This document shows positions 26,840 through 35,294 of a stretch of 64,000 nt of DNA, piece after piece. The notes below the pieces were generated by a model. That model saw only the letters and a program-made list of their open reading frames with translations. It made no database searches and had not been told where the DNA came from. Position 1 is the stretch's first letter, and each line of letters starts with the position of its first letter. Source of the stretch: JACMJL01 sp963791805 (GTDB lineage Bacteria > Bacillota > Clostridia > Clostridiales > Clostridiaceae); assembly GCA_963791805.1 (NCBI GenBank), contig CAWBTU010000006.1, positions 1,364,001 to 1,428,000 on the forward strand. The letters run 5' to 3'. A program made the translations under genes and the position numbers.

Positions 26840-27631
26840 ATGAAAAAAAATAAAAAAGCTAACTTTAGTACAGCTGTGGCTTTAGCAATTATAGTAGCTA
26901 CAACAAGTTCTACTGTTTATGGAATGAATTTACCAGATATTACATCAATGAATGTTAGTACAATAAACTCACAGTATTATAAAAGTGGTATAAATATTAA
27001 AAGAAAATTAGATGGTCTTGTTACACTAGGAAGTATTAATCAGTCACAAGAATCTGCAGTAATAAATTATCTTGTTACATATAAACAGCCTATACAAGAC
27101 ACAAATAAAGATATTTTGTCTATATTTGGACCGGTTTCTAAAACACAAGAAACTACTATATTAAATCTTTTTGAAGATTATAAAAGTTCAATTTCTAAAG
27201 CCGTTAAGGATGATTTTAGCTCTAAGCTAGATGGACTCATAGCTTTAGGAACAATTACTAAGCAACAGAAGGATATAATTATGAATTTATATACTATTTC
27301 TGAAAATAGCGCAGGAGAACTAGTAGGATTGGATACCCTTGTTACTAATAAAACTATAACCAAAGATAAAAAAAGCATTATATTAAATACTTTTATGGAG
27401 TGTAAACAATCAACTTCCAAAGCTATTAATGACATTTTATTGGCCAAACTTGATAAATCAGTTTTAAATGGAACTATCAATAAGGATCAGCGAGCTGCTG
27501 TAATAAACCTTGCTAGGATTCCTAGTGTTGATTCAGCAAAGATTGGATTACAGAAGATTTTAGATCCCCTTGTTGATGCAGGAACCATAACAAAAGACAA
27601 TGAAACTGAAATACTCAATGTTTTACTTTAA
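26840..27631 (+). CDS. Secreted protein with six internal repeats
   Basis: A 263-residue protein with a clear signal peptide (KKNKKANFSTAVALAI ... STVYG). The mature part is made of about six diverged repeats of 32-40 residues built on LDxLVxxGTITKDQxxxILN, for example LDGLVTLGSINQSQ, LDGLIALGTITKQQ, LDTLVTNKTITKDK and LDPLVDAGTITKDN. Each repeat should form a pair of helices joined by the GTITK turn. No catalytic motif is visible. Function unknown; a surface or scaffold role is possible. ATG 26840 follows TTGGAGG. A short terminator-like repeat begins right at its stop. Confidence 0.75.
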   Translation: MKKNKKANFSTAVALAIIVATTSSTVYGMNLPDITSMNVSTINSQYYKSGINIKRKLDGLVTLGSINQSQESAVINYLVTYKQPIQDTNKDILSIFGPVSKTQETTILNLFEDYKSSISKAVKDDFSSKLDGLIALGTITKQQKDIIMNLYTISENSAGELVGLDTLVTNKTITKDKKSIILNTFMECKQSTSKAINDILLAKLDKSVLNGTINKDQRAAVINLARIPSVDSAKIGLQKILDPLVDAGTITKDNETEILNVLL

Positions 27632-27669
27632 CACCTCTGAGGTGTAATTTTTTCCAAGGGCAAGATTTA
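27632..27669 (+). repeat. Dispersed terminator-like repeat, copy A
   Basis: CACCTCTGAGGTG forms a tiny hairpin, followed by TAATTTTTTCC and then AAGGGCAAG. It begins at the stop of the repeat-protein gene. Related copies occur at 30119, 35053 and 47348. Confidence 0.65.
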
Positions 27670-27786
27670 ATATGAAATGATTGAACTTAGTCCTAAAAAG
27701 TGTTATGCTATCAATGGCAAACTCAAAAGAAAGTCTTTACTACATTAAATCAAATGTAAAATTGTAATTGAGAAGATAATATATTG

Positions 27787-27814
27787 AAGAGCTTATTTTT
27801 ATAGGCTCTTTTTT
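27787..27814 (+). terminator. Leader terminator (attenuator) before ABC-F gene
   Basis: A 10-bp stem (AAGAGCTTAT at 27787-27796 with its complement at 27801-27810, one G-T pair) is followed by a run of T, only 23 bases before the ABC-F start. A weak 20-codon upstream frame (27705-27767) precedes it. This is the layout of inducible antibiotic-resistance ABC-F leaders; induction is inferred. Confidence 0.7.
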
Positions 27815-27836
27815 AGTGATAAAGAGAGGTAATAAT

Positions 27837-29576
27837 ATGATAAAAATTGATAACTTGTCCTACTCATTTCCACAAAAGGAGCTATATAAGGATATTTCCT
27901 TTACCTTAGAAGATGGTCAGCATTGTGCGTTTATAGGAACAAATGGTAGCGGTAAAAGCACACTGATAGATATAATTATGGATCCGGAAAAATATATGTT
28001 CGATGGTGCGTTAGAGATGGACCCAAGTTGTAGAATTGGGTATGTAAGTCAATTCTCACAACTAGACAAAAGAAAAGAAACCTCAGTTTTCGAATATATT
28101 GGAGAAGAATTTATTAAACTACAAAATGAAATAACATCTATTTGCAGTGAAATGGAAACATCATCAGATATTGAATTTTTACTAGAAAAGTACCAACAAG
28201 CGTTAGATGCCTTTGAAGCAATTAATGGTGATGATTACGAAAATAACATTAATAAAAACCTAAATCTTGCAAACTTAATGCAGTATAAAGATTTAATGGT
28301 ATCTGAACTTAGTGGTGGTGAATTCAAACTTATTCAAGTAATTAAGGAAATGCTAAATAGCCCAGACTTAATGATTATGGATGAACCTGATGTGTTTTTA
28401 GACTTTGAAAACCTTAAGTCTCTTAAAGATCTAATTAACTCGCACAAGGGAATTATGTTAATTATTACGCACAACAGATATCTATTGAATCATTGCTTTA
28501 ACAAAATTCTACATCTTGAAAACATGGAGCTCCAAGAGTTTGATGGAGGATATATTGAGTATAACTTCTCATTACTTCAAAGTAAAATTGAGTTACAAGA
28601 ATTAGCTGCTGCTGATAACGAAGAAATTGAGAGAAATGAGAAGCTAATAAAGAAACTAAGATATTTGGCAACTGAGTACGCTGAATCTTCTAGAGGAAGA
28701 TCTCTAAATGCTAGAGTTAAAATTCAAGAAAGATTAGAAAAGCGTAGAATTAAAGCGCCATTTGTAGATATTAAACAACCGAAAATCAGCTTAATTGCAG
28801 ATAATGAAATGGTGGAAACTATTGCTTTAAAAGTTAATGATTACAGTGTTAGCTTTGATGAAACTCTTTTAGAAAATGTTAGCTTTGAGATTAAATCAAC
28901 TGATAAAGTAGCTATTATTGGTGCTAACGGAACTGGAAAAACAACTTTAATCCGAGAAATCTTTAAAAATAATCATGAATCTATTGAGATAAATGAGCAG
29001 ATAGAAGTGGCTTACTTATCTCAACTTCAAGGCAAAACGCTAAATGAGTCTAATACGATACTTGACGAGTTCTTCCAGGCTGGTTTTAAAACTTATGATC
29101 AGATTATATTATATATTTCAAACTATGGTTTTGAAGAAGAAATCATTAATCAAAAGATAGGGTCTTTATCTGGTGGAGAAAAAAACATGCTTCAATTGGC
29201 TAAAATTTCTGCTAGTCAAGCAAACATGTTGCTGCTTGATGAACCTACAAGTCATTTAGACACCTATTCACAAATAGCACTGGAAAAAGCTATAGAAAAC
29301 TATAAAGGTGCCATACTAATGATTTCTCATGATTTCTATTCTGTAGTAAACTGCATGGATTTTGTTTTAATCATTGAAGATAAGACAATTAGAAAAATGA
29401 GTATGCGAAAATTTAGAAAGATGATTTATGCTAATCATTTTGGCGTAGACTATTTAGAAATTGAACAAAAGAAAAAATTAGTTGAAACAAAAATAGAAAT
29501 GGCGTTAAAAGATACAGATTTTATGCTTGCAAGAGAGTTATCTGAAGAGCTGGAAAAGCTGATTAAGTTACTTTAG
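27837..29576 (+). CDS. ABC-F family ATPase, possibly antibiotic resistance (ribosomal protection)
   Basis: A 579-residue protein with two ABC ATPase domains and no membrane segment. Domain 1 has GTNGSGKST and LSGGEFKL with LMIMDEPDVFLD. A charged linker (~residues 260-310) contains the EYAESSRGRSLNARVK region. Domain 2 has GANGTGKTT, LSGGEKNMLQ and MLLLDEPTSHLD. A C-terminal helical tail (KKKLVETKIEM) follows. ABC-F proteins act at the ribosomal E site, and resistance types free the ribosome from drugs. The terminator just upstream supports a drug-inducible resistance type. ATG 27837 follows GAGAGG. Confidence 0.88.
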   Translation: MIKIDNLSYSFPQKELYKDISFTLEDGQHCAFIGTNGSGKSTLIDIIMDPEKYMFDGALEMDPSCRIGYVSQFSQLDKRKETSVFEYIGEEFIKLQNEITSICSEMETSSDIEFLLEKYQQALDAFEAINGDDYENNINKNLNLANLMQYKDLMVSELSGGEFKLIQVIKEMLNSPDLMIMDEPDVFLDFENLKSLKDLINSHKGIMLIITHNRYLLNHCFNKILHLENMELQEFDGGYIEYNFSLLQSKIELQELAAADNEEIERNEKLIKKLRYLATEYAESSRGRSLNARVKIQERLEKRRIKAPFVDIKQPKISLIADNEMVETIALKVNDYSVSFDETLLENVSFEIKSTDKVAIIGANGTGKTTLIREIFKNNHESIEINEQIEVAYLSQLQGKTLNESNTILDEFFQAGFKTYDQIILYISNYGFEEEIINQKIGSLSGGEKNMLQLAKISASQANMLLLDEPTSHLDTYSQIALEKAIENYKGAILMISHDFYSVVNCMDFVLIIEDKTIRKMSMRKFRKMIYANHFGVDYLEIEQKKKLVETKIEMALKDTDFMLARELSEELEKLIKLL

Positions 29577-29604
29577 TACTAAAGCGTAAATATAATTAGA
29601 AGTT

Positions 29605-29633
29605 GCTCTGAGGGATTCCTCGGGGCTTTGTTT
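29605..29633 (+). terminator. Intrinsic terminator after ABC-F gene
   Basis: A 9-bp stem (GCTCTGAGG at 29605-29613 with CCTCGGGGC at 29618-29626, G-T pairs) with a GATT loop is followed by TTTGTTTT. Confidence 0.8.
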
Positions 29634-29723
29634 TGTTACCCATTTTTATAAATGTTAAAGGAGAAAACATTAGAATATTTGAATTTGTAGAAAATTAAGT
29701 CGATTTAGAATGAGAGAAGTATA

Positions 29724-30074
29724 TCAGTAACACATAAAGCAAGTAATATTTTGTGAGGGCGTTTTATAATATGTCCAGTTGGTCTTATTCCAAATCCATA
29801 AATAAATATAATCGTTACTGATTCTTATAGGCATGGACCAAAATTCTGCGCTGTTATTGAGCCAAAGATACATATATTTTTTCATGCAGTGCTCCATTGT
29901 TGATCGACTAAGAATATTTGTGCCTGGTGTTTTTGTGTTGCCAAGAGCCTTAGTTTTATATATGGTAGGCACAAATGCAGGTGCTTCCCAATATAGAGGT
30001 CCTTTTATTGAAGGCTCACTAACTTTAGGACCATAATCACACCTATAGCTAAGCTTCAATTTATTATTATACAT
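29724..30074 (-). CDS. Hypothetical aromatic-rich protein, paralogue 1
   Basis: A 116-residue protein of an unrecognised family. It is rich in Tyr, Trp, Asn and Lys, with blocks CDYGPKVSEPSIKGP, KALGNTKTPGTNILS and HCMKKYMYLWLNN, and ends in CFMCY. A second copy at 35991 keeps the same blocks. There is no signal peptide or clear membrane segment. ATG 30074 follows GGAGG; the upstream in-frame ATG falls in that site. Both copies stand alone, well expressed by ribosome-binding site strength. A structural or spore-associated role is possible but not shown. Confidence 0.65.
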   Translation of the reverse strand: MYNNKLKLSYRCDYGPKVSEPSIKGPLYWEAPAFVPTIYKTKALGNTKTPGTNILSRSTMEHCMKKYMYLWLNNSAEFWSMPIRISNDYIYLWIWNKTNWTYYKTPSQNITCFMCY

Positions 30075-30118
30075 AGGCATTACCTCCATAAAATATAGTA
30101 TTCTAGATTAATATAATG

Positions 30119-30158
30119 GCACCCCTTGAGGTGTAAATTTTTCCAACGGCAAGCTATC
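30119..30158 (+). repeat. Dispersed terminator-like repeat, copy B
   Basis: GCACCCCTTGAGGTG, then TAAATTTTTCC and AACGGCAAGCT. It matches copies at 27632, 35053 and 47348. Here it does not follow a plus-strand gene stop, which argues that the element is more than a plain terminator. Confidence 0.6.
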
Positions 30159-30240
30159 CAATCCTAGTAGCCATGGGGGAACGTGAATATGAAGGAAACC
30201 TTGAAGATACGAAAATATGTATTAAGATGAAATGTCTATA

Positions 30241-30276
30241 GAAAAAATAAAAGTGACCAATTACAGTCACTTTTAT
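30241..30276 (-). terminator. Terminator of the ene-reductase gene
   Basis: A perfect 11-bp stem (30247-30257 with 30266-30276; GTCACTTTTAT on the minus strand) is followed on the minus strand by a T-run. Confidence 0.88.
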
Positions 30277-30286
30277 AGTTCTATAA

Positions 30287-31357
30287 TTAATTTACTTGGC
30301 TATTTTTATCAAATGCAAATCTCCCAGCACAAACTTGAGATTGCCCAAACCACATACATTTTGAGCAATTTAAGCATTTGCCAGTGTCTTTACCTTCTTT
30401 AGCATCATTTGCCCAGTTCGGATTTATAAGAATACCTCTGCCTATGTCAACAATATCAACCTTTGTTTCATTTAAGATTTCTTCAGCAGTAGCTGCTGAA
30501 GAAATTTGATTAACTGCAAAAACTGGAGCTGATACTACTTCCTTAATTTTTTCTGCAGCATAAACTGCATTAGAGTATTTATATCCTTCGCTTACAACTA
30601 TTTCCTGCTCGCTAAAAAAGCCGTAAGAAATATCAAAGAAGTCTACTCCGCTTTGTTCAAGCACTTTGGCATAATGTATTCCAGCTTCTAGTGTAGGTTC
30701 AAATCCTCCCAAACGAATTCCAACAATAAATGTTTCTGGTGTTACTTTTCTAATTTCACTTAGTATTTCCGTTACAAACCTTTCAGGGTTATTGCCATAT
30801 TTATCAGTTCTCTTGTTTACTTTTTTATTTAAAAATTGGCTAATTAGATAGGCGTGGCATCCGTGTAGCTCGATACCATCATAGCCTGCTTCATAAGCTC
30901 TTCTTGCAGCTTGAATAAAATCCTTTTGTACAGCTTTTATATCTGTATCTGTCATTTCACGGCCAACAACAGTTTTGCCAAAATTATTATATTCATAGGG
31001 ACTTGGACATATTGGATTTTCCGCTATTCCAGTAACTCCTGCATGATGAATCTGAATAAATATTTTGCAGTCTTCTGCGTGAACAGCATTTACTATGCTT
31101 TTTAGTCCTTCAATTTGATCATCTTTCCATATTCCAAGCTGGTTTTTGGACAATCTGCCATCAATATTAATGCAGGTAGCCTCTTGAATTATAAGACCTG
31201 CGCCTCCTTTAGCTAGCATTTCATAACGATTCACATTTTCTGGTGTTACATATCCATCTTCTGTTAATCCAACAACCATTGGAGGTACACAAATACGATT
31301 CCTAATCTTTACACTTTTAATATTAAACTCTGAGAATAATTTTTCCAAAAATTTCAC
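30287..31357 (-). CDS. Old yellow enzyme family NADH:flavin oxidoreductase
   Basis: A 356-residue FMN enzyme of the OYE fold. Visible motifs are VKIRNRICVPPMVVGLTEDG, the substrate-binding pair in QIHHAGVTG, ELHGCHAYLISQFLNKKVNKR, and DIVDIGRGILINPNWA. The C-terminal CLNCSKCMWFGQSQVC resembles the Fe-S cysteines of 2-enoate and 2,4-dienoyl-CoA reductases, but the second flavin/NAD domain of those enzymes is absent. It should reduce activated C=C bonds. It is divergent from an HxlR regulator, which probably controls it. Confidence 0.9.
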   Translation of the reverse strand: MKFLEKLFSEFNIKSVKIRNRICVPPMVVGLTEDGYVTPENVNRYEMLAKGGAGLIIQEATCINIDGRLSKNQLGIWKDDQIEGLKSIVNAVHAEDCKIFIQIHHAGVTGIAENPICPSPYEYNNFGKTVVGREMTDTDIKAVQKDFIQAARRAYEAGYDGIELHGCHAYLISQFLNKKVNKRTDKYGNNPERFVTEILSEIRKVTPETFIVGIRLGGFEPTLEAGIHYAKVLEQSGVDFFDISYGFFSEQEIVVSEGYKYSNAVYAAEKIKEVVSAPVFAVNQISSAATAEEILNETKVDIVDIGRGILINPNWANDAKEGKDTGKCLNCSKCMWFGQSQVCAGRFAFDKNSQVN

Positions 31358-31479
31358 GCTCCTATTTTATTACTTGATTTACAGTTAAGCTTTTATTTGA
31401 TATGATATTATTATATTTTAATAGGGAACATAATAACAAGTACGCACATTTTTGTGCCCTAGAATTGGAGGTAATGTTA

Positions 31480-31821
31480 ATGGAAGAACAGATAGAGAAA
31501 GCTTCAACTGCATGTTGTGAAATTTGTCCTGTTATGCACGCTTTGGACATCCTTGGAGGTAAGTGGCGAATCCCAATTATATGGCATATATCCATTGCAA
31601 AAAGCATTAGATATAATGAACTTAAACGAAGCGTACCTGGAATTACTAATATTATGTTGACTCGTTCACTTCAATCTTTAGAAGAAAATGGACTTGTAAA
31701 AAGAACAGAATATAATAAAATCCCACCTCATGTAGAATATTCTTTAACCCGCCACTGTGAAGAATTACTTCCTGCCTTTAAGATTATAAATGAGTGGGGG
31801 AAAAATCTAAAGCACGTGTAA
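31480..31821 (+). CDS. HxlR family transcriptional regulator
   Basis: A 113-residue winged-helix regulator: CPVMHALDILGGKWRIPI, then YNELKRSVPGITNIMLTRSL (recognition) and RTEYNKIPPHVEYSLT (wing). The Cys-rich N-terminus (TACCEICPV) could sense thiol-reactive or electrophilic compounds, as in YodB-type members; this is inference. ATG 31480 follows GGAGG; ATG 31474 is possible. It is divergent from an ene-reductase gene, a common partner for electrophile-sensing HxlR regulators. Confidence 0.9.
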   Translation: MEEQIEKASTACCEICPVMHALDILGGKWRIPIIWHISIAKSIRYNELKRSVPGITNIMLTRSLQSLEENGLVKRTEYNKIPPHVEYSLTRHCEELLPAFKIINEWGKNLKHV

Positions 31822-32276
31822 AAGGGGCTGATACTTGTAAAAAGGTAGTAAATGCTTATGAATAGTTTTACATCAGCGGTAAATAACACCACATAAATGT
31901 GAGAGGTATGAAATATGTTAAATACTGATATATGTAATCTTCTAAAGTTACAGAAAAATAACATTTTTTTAGTATTCTTAAAAGGGTCAGGACAGTATGA
32001 AAAAATAATGGTGATGGAGTTAATTGTTACAAGGGGGATTCATATAAATACTTTGAATGAAAAAACAGAATTTTAAAGGGAGTGAACCCATTGTGATTAA
32101 TATAATTAAAGTTTCATCCACATTCTCTTAAAACAAGATTGAAAGCTGTCATTACCTACTCCTTGTCGAAGTTAGTGACGACCATGGTGGAATGGAGTAT
32201 GTAACATGGTAAGAAGGAAAAAGTAGCAACTCCAGGGAGAAAATTTTTCCAATGACAATTTAAAACTTTTTACAAC
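31822..32276 (+). other. Gene-poor stretch before the IS element, with one possible small frame
   Basis: A 53-codon frame (31915-32076, ATG behind GAGAGG, MLNTDICNLLKLQKNN) could be a small gene, but no family is recognised. An imperfect inverted repeat (TTACCTACTCC near 32152 with GGAGTATGTAA near 32203) follows. Near 32231-32262 a stretch AAAATTTTTCCAA resembles the dispersed repeat described at 27632. Confidence 0.3.
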
Positions 32277-33944
32277 AAAACTAGAGTGTAATTGCCAATG
32301 TCATTAAGATAAGCAAATATAAATTTTAGAAGTTCCGTTAGAAATAGTTTTGATATATCTAACGGCTTCTTTTTATTTACATTGCTTGTTTTTTGGTACA
32401 GCAAACAAAACAGATTAAAAATCTGTTTTTAGAATTTGAGAGTTAATGATTTTTATGCTACTCTATAATTGAAGCTTATCGTGGTTTTAGCCTTCAATTT
32501 ACGTTGGTCTTTTCGACCATCTCGGATGGGTAGAATATACTTGCGAATAAGAGCTTCAACATCAGGTGGAGATATATTTTCGGGACACTTAAAAAAGTGT
32601 ATACATATTTGCATTGCCATTGTAAAGTTTACTTGGTATGTATGCTTTGTAGATTTTTGTTTTATCACTACGTGCAGTGTTATGATTTCACAAAAATTAT
32701 ACATTACAAGCTTTGCAAATATTTCTTGAATAATGTACTCCACATTTTTTGAGTGAAAATTAATAAGACCAAGAGAATACTTCAATTCCCTAAATGAAGT
32801 CTCAATACCCCATCTCATATGATATAGTTTCTTAATCTCTTCAGTAGAAAACTCAGATGAATCCAAGTTAGTCATTATAGTTTCATAGCTATTTTCTGAA
32901 ATTTTAAATCGCACAGCTCTAAATGTAATAGGGAAAAACTCTCTATCTTTGGGCTTTAGAAAATCAAAGGGTACTTTTTTAGGCAAAAATTTATAAATAT
33001 CTTGATGAGCTTTAATTTCATTAGTTTGTCTTCTTGTAAGTTTTAAGTTTATTATTGTATCAAATTCATCTTCATCAGGCAATACAAGGCTAGATATTAT
33101 ACCATTGCTAGTTATATCCTTTACTCTAATAGCATATTTAAAACCCATTTTTTGAATATGAGCAAATACATTGTAGCTTTCGTAACCACGATCAGCAACA
33201 AATATGGCCTTTTCCTTTAATCTGGAACACTCAACCATATCTATGAGAGCTCTATACTCATTTTTTTGTTTATATCCTTGAATAGAAGCATCAATATATA
33301 GTTTATTACATAAGTCATATATCGCATTAAGATGTAGGATATTAAAGCCTTTAGAATCAGGAGAGGATTGACAATAACTATCAACGTCTTTAGGATTATG
33401 GGCAATATTAAGGTCTGATCCATCTACTGCAAGTATTCTATAACCATTGTAAGTTTTAAGATTATCAAAAGAATTAGTGAATTTATCAAGCAGAAATTCA
33501 AAAGCACATGGCAAGATTTTATCTCTTTGTTGTACAAAAGCTGAAGATGATGCTGTAGCAACATCATAATTAAAGTGTTTTAAAAGTTCTTTGGAAATAG
33601 AACCTCCACCAATAGACAATAAAATTTCAATAACAGATTTGAATGATAGTTTACGATTACGTGTAAAATCCCGTTTAGGATTCTTAACATAATAATCAGG
33701 GTGCTCATCCATTTCTTCTATAATACTCATTAACTTATTCTTAACATGATCAGTATAATTAATCATTTGCAACGCCTCCAAAAATCTATTTTTTTAAGGG
33801 GCTGCGCCGCATATTTCTATTAACTTGTCAAGTGATTTTTCAAAAATAAAAAAAGAGCAGGTACATTTTTTTATACCTTACTCTTTTGAGTTTTTTCATC
33901 CCAATGTCTTAACTTAATGACATTGGTTTAATTGCTCTAGTTTT
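32277..33944 (-). mobile_element. IS4-family insertion sequence
   Basis: Terminal inverted repeats of about 37 bases flank a transposase gene. The left end runs 32277-32313 and the right end 33908-33944; both outer ends read AAAACTAGAG, with inner CCAATGTCATTAAG. Inside each end lies a hairpin that can stop incoming transcription: near 32328-32372 (CCGTTAGA/TCTAACGG) and near 33853-33893 (AAAGAGC/ACTCTTT). The gene is intact, so the element may be active. No clear target duplication was seen. Confidence 0.85.
32453..33766 (-). CDS. IS4-family DDE transposase
   Basis: A 437-residue transposase with the DDE triad. The first Asp is in RILAVDGSDLNIA, the second in AIFVADRGYESYN, and the Glu in the IS4 signature YHMRWGIETSFRELKY (the YREK motif). 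It catalyses cut-and-paste movement of the element. ATG 33766 is chosen because GGAGG lies 8 bases upstream on the minus strand. Length is normal and there is no frameshift. Confidence 0.93.
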   Translation of the reverse strand: MINYTDHVKNKLMSIIEEMDEHPDYYVKNPKRDFTRNRKLSFKSVIEILLSIGGGSISKELLKHFNYDVATASSSAFVQQRDKILPCAFEFLLDKFTNSFDNLKTYNGYRILAVDGSDLNIAHNPKDVDSYCQSSPDSKGFNILHLNAIYDLCNKLYIDASIQGYKQKNEYRALIDMVECSRLKEKAIFVADRGYESYNVFAHIQKMGFKYAIRVKDITSNGIISSLVLPDEDEFDTIINLKLTRRQTNEIKAHQDIYKFLPKKVPFDFLKPKDREFFPITFRAVRFKISENSYETIMTNLDSSEFSTEEIKKLYHMRWGIETSFRELKYSLGLINFHSKNVEYIIQEIFAKLVMYNFCEIITLHVVIKQKSTKHTYQVNFTMAMQICIHFFKCPENISPPDVEALIRKYILPIRDGRKDQRKLKAKTTISFNYRVA

Positions 33945-34137
33945 TTATTTTTTAAGTAATAAATTATGTTGGAGTGAGCAACGCTAAATTAAATGTTTAG
34001 ACAATTAGGTTAGTTTTATTGAATGAAATTAATGAAAATGCTACAATAATATAAAAGGTTTTGAATTTTATGTCACATAGCCAGTAGTAAGGTAATTTTA
34101 TGTGATATTAAGCAATATTTTTTCGGAAGGAGAAGTA

Positions 34138-35040
34138 ATGGCTATGTATACTTTGATTAAGAGAGATTACCATGGTAATAAAGTTGAATTTAGACAGGTT
34201 AGCGTTGAAAATAAATATAAAGATGAATTTTTGGAAGTGAATGTATATAAGTTTATTAAAGGCTCAGGTTTGAGTATAGTTCCAACCCAAAACAGTGAAG
34301 AAGTTAAAACTTTTATAGTGATGTACGGCTCTTGTTACAATGCTGAAACAGAAAGTGTTTTAGTTCCTGGAGATATAGTAGTGATGAAAAACTCTGATGA
34401 ATATGTGAATTTGATTATGCTAGAGAGCACTGAAATTATTGAACAAGGGTATAATGTAAACTCATTTAAATCAGTTGATGAAAATGTAACAAATCTATTG
34501 GATATTTTGGATAGTATCCAGCAAAAGGATTTATATACAGATGAGCATTGTAAAAGAGTTTTTAACCTTTCAACTCGAATGGCTTTAAAACTTGGCTACA
34601 AAGGATTTAAACTATATTATCTAAGGCGGGCAGCGAGATACCATGATATTGGTAAGCTTTACATAAGTGATGCTATTCTTTCTAAACCTGACAAATTGAA
34701 CGACTTGGAGTATGCTGAAATGAAAAATCATGTTAATTTAGGTAAGGAACTAATTCAGGATATATTTTGTGAGGAGATATTTAGCATAATATCTCAACAT
34801 CATGAAAGAATAGATGGATCTGGCTACCCAAATGGACTGATAGGTGAAGAAATTTCTGAAGAAGGTAAGATTTTAGCCATTTGTGATAGCTATGATGCAA
34901 TGACTACGGACAGAGTTTATAAAAAAGGCAAATCTCATGAAGAAGCAATTTTGGAGTTGAGAGATCTAGCGGGAATACTCTATGATGAAAGACTTGTTGA
35001 AGTATTTATAGATGTGTTGGAAAGTAAATACTTGGAGTAG
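34138..35040 (+). CDS. HD-GYP domain protein with cupin-like N-terminus
   Basis: A 300-residue protein. Residues ~25-105 look like a small cupin (FLEVNVYKFIKGSGLSIVP, VPGDIVVMKN). The C-terminal HD-GYP domain follows: HCKRVFNLSTRMALKLGY, HDIGKLYI, HHERIDGSGYP and ICDSYDAMTTDR. HD-GYP proteins are metal-dependent c-di-GMP phosphodiesterases, or inactive sensors. HD, GYP and following motifs are intact, so activity is likely. ATG 34138 follows AAGGAG. It is monocistronic. Confidence 0.88.
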   Translation: MAMYTLIKRDYHGNKVEFRQVSVENKYKDEFLEVNVYKFIKGSGLSIVPTQNSEEVKTFIVMYGSCYNAETESVLVPGDIVVMKNSDEYVNLIMLESTEIIEQGYNVNSFKSVDENVTNLLDILDSIQQKDLYTDEHCKRVFNLSTRMALKLGYKGFKLYYLRRAARYHDIGKLYISDAILSKPDKLNDLEYAEMKNHVNLGKELIQDIFCEEIFSIISQHHERIDGSGYPNGLIGEEISEEGKILAICDSYDAMTTDRVYKKGKSHEEAILELRDLAGILYDERLVEVFIDVLESKYLE

Positions 35041-35052
35041 AGGTGAAATTTT

Positions 35053-35092
35053 AGTACCTTTGAGATGTAAACTTTTCCAAGGTCAAGCTTTT
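35053..35092 (+). repeat. Dispersed terminator-like repeat, copy C
   Basis: TACCTTTGAGATG, TAAACTTTTCC, AAGGTCAAGCT, 12 bases after the HD-GYP stop. It is the most diverged copy. A 33-residue frame after it (near 35109-35207, ending YEIRVP) looks like a gene remnant. Confidence 0.55.
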
Positions 35093-35224
35093 CAATCAAT
35101 GAATCCATGGTATGGCGTAAATTAAGTGCAAATACCCAATCTATATTTAAATTAAACTTGACTGAAGATGTCAGTACTAAAGAATTTTATGAGATTAGAG
35201 TCCCTTAAATAACTTTTTAGCAAT

Positions 35225-35256
35225 AAAGAACTGGCATCATCTAGCCAGTTCTTTGT
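35225..35256. terminator. Bidirectional terminator
   Basis: A perfect 11-bp stem (AAAGAACTGGC at 35225-35235 with its complement at 35244-35254) lies between the HD-GYP gene and the converging Gly-rich gene. Confidence 0.88.
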
Positions 35257-35294
35257 ATTATTAATAAGGAGAACCTAATACCTAATATTAAATT

